A DNA stretch of 64,000 nt from Lutjanus erythropterus (Eukaryota > Chordata > Actinopteri > Lutjaniformes > Lutjanidae). Positions 55,201-64,000 of the stretch are shown in pieces. Under the pieces are notes generated by a model. The model did no database searches, was not told the origin of the DNA, and was given only the letters and a program-made list of their open reading frames with translations. The DNA lies in NCBI GenBank assembly GCA_020091685.1, contig CM034595.1, forward strand, positions 10,782,525-10,846,524. The letters run 5' to 3'. The translations under genes were made by a program, and so were the position numbers. Within the stretch, counting starts at the first letter, position 1. Every line of letters starts with the position of its first letter.

Positions 55201-56313
55201 AAAAATTACTCAGGGAGACAATATCTTAGTCCTTTATCCAATCAGACTAATAGAATTTGCTTTAATAGCTCTTTCTGGTCTAAAAACAGTCAATATTGTA
55301 ATAAGTACATAGATGCACTGTATTCATGGTGGGTTATGTGTTGCCAAACACAATTACAGTGTGTTAGCTACAGGAGCTGGCCTGCTGCCAAAGCCTGAGC
55401 TGTACTGAATCCGCCCACCTCTGACCAGACCTCTGTCTATACAAACTGTGTGCTGCTTTTCACTCTGCATCATAAACTGTACTTAGCATCTCATGTCAGG
55501 TGGGCTACATTACAGAGCTCACTAATTACTGCAGCATGCCAGGTTTAGTTAACTGCAAGGCTGAGACAGAGTTAATGTTTGTTTAGTGCTTCTTAAGCTG
55601 TCTACTGAGGTAAAAGCAGTGTTACTAGTTAGACTGAAATGGTGAAGAACTAGTCCTGGGATCACATGTGAGGTGTTAAGTGTGAAACTCTGAAGGAATT
55701 TGATTTGTTCAAAATGAAAGATTGAGTCACTGGTGCATCATTGTGGAGCTAAAGCATTTTAAAATGGTGTTCTCATGCGTTAAATCTTGTCGAACTTAAG
55801 TGAGTGTTGTTTGTTGCCATGGTTCACCGTGAAGGTTTGAATTAAAATGTTTGTTTAAACTCACCCAGCTGGTAAAATCATGTTGAAATCAGGTCTGTAG
55901 CACATCAGGAGAGACGTCCAGGGTGTGTCCTGTGAGGCCAGAATGAAAGGTCAGAAACCTTTCCTTGCTGTGATTTTGACGTTCTTACAACAGCTGTCAA
56001 TATCACACGCGAATCAACATCCTTTTACTTAATCTGCCATCAAAATCACTTTTTAAATCGCATTGCTTGAGGATGGATGTCCAAGTTATGTGTTCTGAAG
56101 AGAAGGTCAAGCAGTGTCTTTCCTGACTGTAAAAAGCTTTCCTGAAGTTGATGTGCAAACCCCGTGCCGTGTTTCTCATCCAAAAAGTGTATATGTTTTG
56201 GGAGATGTTTGAATTGTCTCCCATGCTTTGAAATTTCACAGTCACAGTCAAGCCAAGCTAAACTAAATACTTGTGTTGTCAAATAAAGAAATAAAGAAAT
56301 ATATGTTTGTTTT

Positions 56314-56545
56314 AAAATGTCAGAAAATGGTGAAAGATGTTCACCGTTTCCCAAAACGGTGACAATAAAATTATCAAATGTCTTGTTTTAGTCACAACCC
56401 AAAGCTGCTGTTTACTGTCTTAAAGAAGTAAAGAAACCAGAAAATATTAATTTTTAAGATGCTGAAATCTGAGAATTTGACTTTTTTTCTTAAAAAATAC
56501 TCAAATGGATTAAACCGAATTAATTTAATAATCAATTAATAATCA
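56314..56545. mobile_element. GCTGCAA-family MITE, truncated at both ends
   Basis: It contains the family core AAAATGTCAGAAAATGGTGA and AAGTAAAGAAACCAGAAAAT in forward order but lacks both GCTGCAA ends. Confidence 0.65.
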
Positions 56546-57929
56546 ATATATCAATACTGGACATTTGAAATGCTTTCAACTCTCAGTTTTTGCTGTATAG
56601 ATACTCCAGTATCAGCTGTATGTTGTTGCTCTCTCTGACAGTGAGTTGACACCTTGCTGCAGTGCCCATATAGTTTCGTCTCTTCGTTTTCTTCTCATCA
56701 CTCGTCTCATTTGCTGTGTCCATTGTCATGCATGTTACAGCCTTTAAAAAAAATCAATTTTAAGTCAAATTTTCCCCACAGTGTTGGAAATGGTATCCAT
56801 TGTATGAAATTAGAAATTCTAGTATTGTGACAATGTTAATATGTACACAAAGTCTTAAAATTTTGCAGAACAATGGAAATTTACCTTGAATTCTTGATTA
56901 TTCTGTCAGCTGTTGTTTCCCAGATTAAGAATGAACTGTAAAGCTCATACACACATGCCTACACACGGTTTGTGGCCATGACCATCTGACATGGTTTCAA
57001 CAGAATTTGTCCATTCAAGTGACATCACACGTCTGCTGGATTATGTTTATACTACTGTACAATTGAAAAGTGTGACGTGAAGTGTTGATCCTTATATTTT
57101 AGAGCCATGAAATTATGTCACCATATAACATAGCTATATGAAATATGTCCTAGTTCAGTGGACCCTCACAACAGTTGAATACAAGGCCAGAAACCGCTGT
57201 TTCTGGACTTAAATAGCTTGACTACTAGAACTCAAAAACTCTCCTGTGGTCTTTGTGAACTATACTGGGGAGACAAAATGTACCACTTTAAGAGGGGAGG
57301 CAGAATAGTCCAAAGGGTGCTGGGCTATGTAACATATTATGTTAGAGCTATGAAATTGTGGCACTTATATACAATAGTTATTGGAATGTGCCCCAGTTTG
57401 ATATTAAATTATTTTGCTTTTTAAACATTCCCTGTATATTGCACGACTTTTACACGACTCATCCCTTGTCAGTGTAAGTAATAATGTGGAACAATGGCCA
57501 ACAAATGATAATGCGTTATAAAGTATCAGCATAGCGTAAACATAGACATCGCAGTTAATGGAAACTATTGTTCAAAGGTCCAGTGTAAAATATATATTTC
57601 TACAGCAGCCAAGAACAGACAGACCAAAGACGGGATCTATGGAGGGTATCCTACGTTTTTTTGCAACTATTGTGGCAACTCTAAGTTCTTAGAGTTCTTA
57701 GAAATGGGGTGGCAAGCTGGTTGCAATCTGCAACTGCAACGTCACAGCTAGATAAATAAAATCTACACAAGGAGTCCTTAAATTGAATAAACAAGGAAAT
57801 GCTTTTAAAAGTGGACCATTTCAGTTGAACTCAGGGATGCGATTATGCTCCATAAAAGAGGAATAATAAACACACTTCATAAGTCAGTGCAATCTGCAAC
57901 AGCTGCTGCGGCTCATATCAGACACAGGC

Positions 57930-58180
57930 TGAGTTAAAGCAGTCCATAGGAACAGGGCTCTGAGGCTCACATGTTGAGAGCTGTACCATAACAGCCTACA
58001 GCCAGCAAAGCATCAATCAGCTGTTGTATTAATCGCTCTGCTAATGACATAATTAGCAAGGCTGTGGAAAAACAGCTCCGCACAAACACGTGAGAGCTCA
58101 GAGACAACACACAGATAAGGTCACAATATGCACATGCACATTTACATACAGAGCGCTCACGCACATCCTGACTCAAAGGA
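57930..58180. promoter_or_regulatory. candidate regulatory island
   Basis: Unique sequence with CATCAATCAGCTG, TGTATTAATCGCTC and CTAATGACATAATTAGC in about 70 bases. No coding frame. A conserved non-coding element is inferred from the motif cluster. Confidence 0.28.
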
Positions 58181-58659
58181 ATAAATCCAACCAGTCAACC
58201 AGCAGTTAATGCACACACACACACACATATGGCCGCAGTGTGACGGGACATAATAACATCCGAATGTTGTTCTCTCTTGTCTTTGTCTTTACCTTGTTTA
58301 CTTCAGGCTCCACCTCCCCTCATTGACCCTCCTGCTAACTGTCCTAACCATCGTACCGCTTGCAGTTTCATTCTCAAACACACAGACATGTCTCTGACTG
58401 AACTCTACACTGACCTTTTACAAAATGTCTCAGATACTAACCCCCTGCCAGCTTCTGACATACACACACCGGTCCCTGCTGGTGCACTACACACTCAACA
58501 TACACATATACAGGAGACACACTGTGCAGAGAACATCCGGTCCTCTGACTTTTTTCAACTTATTGTTACTGCCACTGTAACAGCAACAGGGGCCTCAGCA
58601 GTGAGACAAGCCAAACACACATGAAGCAGAATTGTTATGAAGTTGTTACAATATAAACT

Positions 58660-59033
58660 AGGGCTGCATGATTTTGTAGAAGAAAAGCCACATTGTGATT
58701 ATTTGACTGAAATTGTGATTGCGTTATGTGATACGATTACAGGGAATGATTATTTTTGCATTATGATTTTCATTTTGAAAAAATGAAACTGAAAAAAATC
58801 TTAAAATTGTGACATTTTTGTGGTCTGTAACAAACAAACATGTTTTCTTTCATCAGGAGAACACAACTTGTAGGCCAGGGCATCTCTGCAGCATTACAGT
58901 ACTTCATTATAATGCTGCTTGCTGACATTTTTCCTTTTTTAAAAAATTGTGATTTGGTTCTGGTTCTGCAATATGGATCTTGCACTTGGCCATATTGGGA
59001 TTTCAATAATTTTGCAATTAATTATACAGCCCT
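58660..59033 (+). mobile_element. AGGGCTGCA-ended element with perfect target duplication
   Basis: The ends are AGGGCTGCATGATTTTG and AATTATACAGCCCT. The ten bases AATATAAACT occur immediately before (58650-58659) and after (59034-59043), a clean insertion footprint; 8 bp would fit a hAT element. No ORF, so it moved with help from another transposase. Confidence 0.85.
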
Positions 59034-60899
59034 AATATAAACTGAGTAATTGGAATAAAAGTTACTGCAAAACTTGGAACATGACTTGAGTGATTACGTT
59101 CTCCCAGCCAACCTGTGTAAGGCTGGCTCATCAGTGGCAATTTTTTTTTTTTTTAGCATCACTCAGATAATAAAATTGCCCATAACTAACAAAACAACTT
59201 GCACAACACTGATGTTGTCACCCCTCTGTGTCCTAAAATAGTTAAATAAATACATTAATAGATGTTGTTTTAAATTATGACCTCAAAAAAAACTAGTCAC
59301 TAGTTTTGGCTGAGGTGCTGGAGCTCAAGACAATCAACAATTGACTGAATAAAGAAGCATCTCAAATCTGTACAAAATCTTTTTAATTAGCAAGCTACTG
59401 TAACAGTCAGAGGCCTTCAAGGCATGAGGAGGAAGGAAGAACTTTTTGTATTGCAGCAATACAAAAAGTTTAAAGAATTTTAGTTGATTTGCCTTGATGC
59501 AGAACACTTGTGTCAACATGGGAATTGTAGTTCTGGGTATGGTGGACTACAAGTTAAAGATGCAGTGTCTAAAATTCACAATATACTTAACAAGATGCGC
59601 AGCAATAGAGATAAACGCTATGCAAACATCAGGCTTCTGCCATCATAAAAGCTATAGAGCTATATCCTCCTGTGGTTGCAATGTTCCAAGTGTTGCATTT
59701 TATAGAAAATTGCAATCACCTGCCAATTTATTATGATAAAATCCCGCCAACCCACCAACCTGCATATCATTTTACACCGACTCCATTCACCCCCTACAGA
59801 ACCGACTCCGTTCGTGTGCCCACCAGCCAATGTACAACAAGTAGAACAGAAGAAATCCTCGCCCACCTGATCTGATTTTTTTTTAAATTAAAATACAAAA
59901 TTTAAGTATAAAGTAACCTGTGATGGCAACATCACACCAAATGGTATCTTTTTATGGTTGTCCTGATCAGGCCATTTCTGCTGGTTATAGAACTCTTCTT
60001 GTTGACAATCAGTCTTTCCTCATCTAATTTTCAACTGAATTAACTAGAGGATGACAACAAATGGGATGGGTTGTGATTAGGGCGCACTTGGTTGTGAGGA
60101 CATTTATGGGTGGTTGCTAAGCAGTGCAAATGGGGGACAACCTGAAGAGGGAATCTCAAAGTCTTGACATCATTTTAAAGCAATTCTTATGTGTTTTAAA
60201 TACTATTTAGTGTGCTGCAGCAAGTTTGCAGCACAAAGCAAAAATGGAACTCTATACTTTATTGTCTGCACGCTTCAAGCGTGCTGCAGCTGCACTGTTC
60301 TGCATTTGTATCTGGTGTAAATACACGCAATCTGCTACCATGTATACGTGTTGCATGTGGGGTAAAACGGCAGTAAGTTTGAGTGTCTGTTACGTAGGGA
60401 AGGGAGCAGTGAATAAGTGAACGTGAGAGTGATTTTGGACACGTCTTTGGTCAGTCACCTTTTATGTCTGTAGTGAAAACTTGTGTGCATGTACTCGGGT
60501 AAGCCAAGCTGACTTGAGGATGTCCCTGGAGAGGAGAGGTGTGTTCTGCTTTTCTGACCTGGAGAGAGGGCACTGGGTTGAAGAGAGTGGCAAGTGCTGA
60601 TAGTAGCCATTCAGGCTTTTGATGTGGGCAGTTTAGATTTTATGTTTCGGGTGTAATTTTACTCCGGAACTTCAAATTAATTCACAGAAACAAGTAGACA
60701 TTTTTTTATTTTAAGACATTTTGAATTAGTCATAGTAGGAAAAGCCTAATGGTTACTAATAACATTAATGATTTCCCAGGATGCCAGTAAAAGAGCATGC
60801 ACAACACCAGAAGCCTGAAACTGAAGCAGCTAAATGGAATTCAACCATCATTGATTTTATTATTTACACCTGTGTCACGTCTGAATTTTTAAAGTCCTA

Positions 60900-61082
60900 T
60901 AGACCCTTTTCATAGCAGACAATTTGGAAATTTATAGCAGGCAACATTACATAATTAAATGATTCATTCCATTCAGGTGAGCTTGTTCCAGGGTTCAGAA
61001 CAGAGCCACCGTTAATGTTATTAGTAACAACTGTGCCTTTCCTGATATGACAAATAGAAATGTCTGCTGTCAAAAAGGTCTA
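60900..61082. mobile_element. GACCTTTTTCACAGCAG-family MITE, short copy 3
   Basis: The left end is TAGACCCTTTTCATAGCAGA; the right end reverse complemented is AGACCTTTTTGACAGCAGA. It is shorter than copies at 22,902 and 26,589. Confidence 0.65.
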
Positions 61083-62089
61083 TTCACCGATGCTTCTTTG
61101 GCATCTCAGAGGTGTGTTGCATTAGAGGGTAATTACATTTCAAATCCGTCCCCATGTATGTCATCACTGCTGACCCTCTGATCTTTTTCCACACAAATCC
61201 TAACCTGCTAAACGAAAGGATCTATGATATCGCTTTGTTTTATGTAAGAGCTAATTTTACATTGATGATATAGAGCAGAGTAGTGGGCCACACAACTAAG
61301 TGAAAGAGCTCAGATTTTCTTCCGCCATTACTGAGAAACAAAGCGAACAAAACTTGCTAGCTAGTGTTAGCAAACGGGTTTAAGCTCCGCCCACAGATGA
61401 ATGTCATAATGTTCACCAACAGGAAAGGGGTCTGTTGCAATGTGCAACTGGCTAACAACCCAGCATCATTAGTAGATACTGCTTCATTATATTTGGCATC
61501 TTTGAAGGCCTTGTTGAGTTCATTCTTTACAATTACTGTAATTAATGATCCACATTTATCAGAAGTTGGTGTTTGAACTTCTTAGCTCACTGTTTGGTGC
61601 TGCTAGGTCTGGAAACTGTGAATGTATGTTAAAGAGAATATTTGAACGTTAAAATTCAACCTCACTGAGGCTGAAATTCTCCACTGAAAGGTTATTCTCT
61701 TTATATTTTTATTGACTAGCCAAGATATTGGTTATATGTGGGGACTTTGAATGTACTTTCTTTGAATATTCAATTTTAAATGCCTTATCCTTGAGTTTCA
61801 TATATAAGGCTGTTACATTCATCCTTACAAACAGAACAGGTGGCGAGCTAGAAAGCATTATTAAGCTAGTTTTCACTTGTTTGCTTTTTTTTCATTTACA
61901 GATGCTCTCTCTCTGTCTCTGTGTGTTGCTCTCTCTCCCACCCACTCCACACAGGACAGAAAATACATTAGAATTTTCCCTCGGTGCTTCCTTGCTGCTG
62001 AAGCGTTTGTGTGCTTTTTTTTTTCTCTCCTTATTTTTCTTTCTCTTTTTTTCCAGCAATTTTTTTTTTTAAAGACTCAAGTCACATCC

Positions 62090-62960
62090 GCAATCCCGCG
62101 GCCCTATAAGGAGCTTTCACGCTTTTTGGTTTGCTTTAGATGTTTAATACCCCCTCTCTTTTGTGTCAGGGAGCCGGAGAGGCGTTAAGAAGCGCTGATA
62201 AACCCCACTTAGATCCCTTCCTGGCCCGTCACCCCGGCCTGCCGGGCCGCTTTAGCAGGGAACTGATCTGTGACGGCCTGCCACTCAAACTGAGCACTTC
62301 TGAAGGCTGACACAATGGAGTGAGCAACACACCAGAGGGCCCGGGGGTGGGAGGGGAGGGGAGGGAGGAGGAGGAGGAGGAGGGAGGGTGCGGCGGAGGA
62401 GGGAGAGGAGGCCAAGAGGTACCCTAAAAAAAGGGTAGAGGAGGGGCCAGAGTGTATCTCCCTCTTATCTTTCTGCTCTCTTTCAATTTATGCAATTTCT
62501 TCCCTCCCTCCCCTCATTGCTCGCGACTGTGAGCTCACACATTTTCAAATTTTGTGTCTCTGCGTTGGTTTTGCTGTTCATCATCCCCCTCCTCCTGTCT
62601 TTTCCTCTGTGGTCACCCTGGTAGCTAGAGATGAGAGGGGACGAGGGGGTCCAGATAGGGATCAGCGGTGCATCGGGGTCTGGGTGCTAGGGTGCGTTCA
62701 CTGCTGCGTGGAATAACAGGTCCGGCCGGGGCCAGGCTGGGGCAGACAGCGTCTCTGGAAGCGCGGTGTTGTGATTGACAGGCGGAGGGAGGGGGTGGGG
62801 GTGGAGGGCGGGAGGGAAGGAGGCATGTGGCCACTGCCGCTGCCATCGCCATCACTTTCCCAGGGGGCCGTGGGTGGGTAGTGAAGCCCAAAATGTCAGC
62901 GCTGATATCTGTGCAGCTCGGCTCGTATCACACTGCTGCAGCTGCCTGCCATCCACCGCA
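62090..62960. promoter_or_regulatory. GC-rich block with G-rich tract, candidate regulatory region
   Basis: CpG-containing unique sequence (CCCGCGGCCCTATAAG near 62,095; CCTGCCGGGCCGC near 62,238), a G-run array at 62,343-62,390 able to form a G-quadruplex, and further CG-rich sequence to 62,960. It could be a distal enhancer or an unrecognised promoter. ORFs here are low-complexity. Confidence 0.3.
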
Positions 62961-63112
62961 TCCACTCATTCATATAGAGACATGGGAGTATTATGTGCAC
63001 ACACACACTTTTCTTTCTGTTTCCTCGCCACCTTCCTCAATCATTCACTTCTATTCTATAGAGCTGTATTTGTGCACACACACACGTTCAGTGTATTCTT
63101 CATGGGAACACA

Positions 63113-63116
<4 letters not shown>

Positions 63117-63186
<70 letters not shown>
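63117..63186. repeat. (CA)n microsatellite
   Basis: About 35 perfect CA units. It causes two long spurious plus-strand ORFs (up to 192 codons). Confidence 0.97.
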
Positions 63187-63187
<1 letters not shown>

Positions 63188-63578
63188 TTACTCCCTACAT
63201 CTTACTGTCTTTCTCCTCCTCCTCCTCCTCCACACACTCACATTGTGCCTCTGTCAGTTGTACCTCAGCCGTTCAATCATGCAAGTGCTCCGCTGCTCTT
63301 TTCTTCCTCACAGCTGGAAGACAATTTTTCCAAATAAGGTTTATTTTTCATAGTCCTGCCTTTGTCTTTTTCCACTGATCTCAAACCTCTATTTAACTAG
63401 GCTTTTATTTTGAAGGAAGAAATGTCAGCTTCTTTTGTACTTGATGCTCAGGTTGCACCGGCTGACTTTGTCGTGCAACATGTGTTGGGCAGCCATTGGT
63501 ACATCGCATAAAATGCCTTTTTCTGTTTGGTGATGTCATTTTCAGGACATTTACTGTATTATCTGCACCTATCTTATC

Positions 63579-63580
<2 letters not shown>

Positions 63581-63609
<29 letters not shown>

Positions 63610-63623
63610 GTGTGTGTGTGTGC
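63581..63623. repeat. (GT)n microsatellite
   Basis: About 20 GT units with a GCGT break. Confidence 0.93.
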
Positions 63624-64000
63624 GCGCTGCCTGTATGTCACAGCTGGATGATGAATGCGCTGACAGTGAAGGGGTCAGTGTCACAGACAGTGTGGTCAAT
63701 TGCCCCTTTTCCCCTGAGTCTAACCTTGAGCAACACTCCCTAAAGAGTCTCAATCTGCCATTAAGGCCCACGCCTACACACACACACACATACACGCACA
63801 CATGCACACTCACGCACGCACAGACATTCCCTAGTGAGTGTGTGCCATTAGTAGCTGGCAGGCCCTGGTTTGACAGAGAGCGATTAGCTCCCTATCATGT
63901 GTATTGATCACCGTGTCCTGGCTGCTCTTCCAGAGGAGGGGCTGGAGGGGTTTTACAAGGTAGTTGGGGCACAAACACAGACACAAGTACACACACAGTC

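Larger units (their letters stand above)
51174..64000 (+). other. non-coding sequence after the last recognised exon
   Basis: Probably another large intron of the convertase-like gene. It contains repeats at 51,424-51,722, 54,340-55,200, 56,314-56,545, 58,660-59,033 and 60,900-61,082, a GC-rich block at 62,090-62,960, and microsatellites. No convertase catalytic motif was seen on the plus strand. Confidence 0.5.

Noticed and set aside
58277..58624. 115-codon plus-strand ORF with an acceptor-like TTTACTTCAG at its start and a phase that could follow the 51173 exon
   Set aside because: The sequence (APPPLIDPPANCPNHRTACS...) has no convertase prodomain-end or basic cleavage motif, no clear donor, and ends in low-complexity Thr/Ala. 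More likely chance.
62775..63378. 192- and 183-codon overlapping ORFs
   Set aside because: Both depend on the 70-base CA repeat read in two frames; no conserved motif.
63527..63907. 126-codon plus-strand ORF containing QLDDECADSEGVSVTDSVVN after a CACAG acceptor-like site
   Set aside because: It is flanked on both sides by GT/CA microsatellites translated as Cys-Val and Thr-His runs, with no recognisable family.

Overview
This window is nuclear DNA of a ray-finned fish, most likely a percomorph teleost. The evidence is: vertebrate genes split by GT-AG introns, some very short (84, 109 and 134 bp); many dinucleotide microsatellites; a tRNA-derived SINE fragment; and many copies of short inverted-repeat elements whose ends read GCTGCAAC or AGGGCTGCA, which I know as abundant in percomorph genomes. 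I see no bacterial genes, CRISPR arrays or viral genes.

Left part (27-18,620, minus strand): nineteen coding exons of mms22l, which encodes the partner of TONSL in the replication-fork repair complex that helps load RAD51. All exon junctions join in frame and give 944 codons plus one base, about three quarters of the protein. The 3' end of the gene lies off the left edge. Introns hold microsatellites, several MITE/hAT-like insertions, a 25-bp-arm hairpin, and two blocks rich in ATTA/TAAT words that look like conserved non-coding elements (about 5.08-6.6 kb and 11.4-12.0 kb).

Middle (about 19.7-21.0 kb): a likely bidirectional promoter. It has an NRF1-like site, an inverted CCAAT box and two perfect TCTCGCGAGA palindromes 151 bp apart. 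Mms22l would be read leftward from it and a second gene rightward.

Right part (28.5-64 kb, plus strand): two coding exons, 28,565-28,740 and 51,081-51,173, join in phase 0. They encode a signal-peptide-like start followed by the prodomain of a kexin/furin-type proprotein convertase, most like PCSK1. The intron falls at the same place in the prodomain as in PCSK1 and furin, as I remember those genes. The catalytic exons are not in the window, so the gene either continues past 64 kb or is incomplete. A divergent PCSK1-like gene head-to-head with mms22l is the most notable thing here. Its 22.3-kb intron and the 12.8 kb after the second exon contain no other recognisable gene. They hold interspersed repeats and islands of unique, ATTA-rich sequence that resemble developmental enhancers. 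In human, MMS22L lies beside the POU3F2 gene desert, so these islands may belong to a neighbour's regulatory landscape (inference).

All gene calls come from reading translations and splice sites and from remembered family sequences. No database search was possible.
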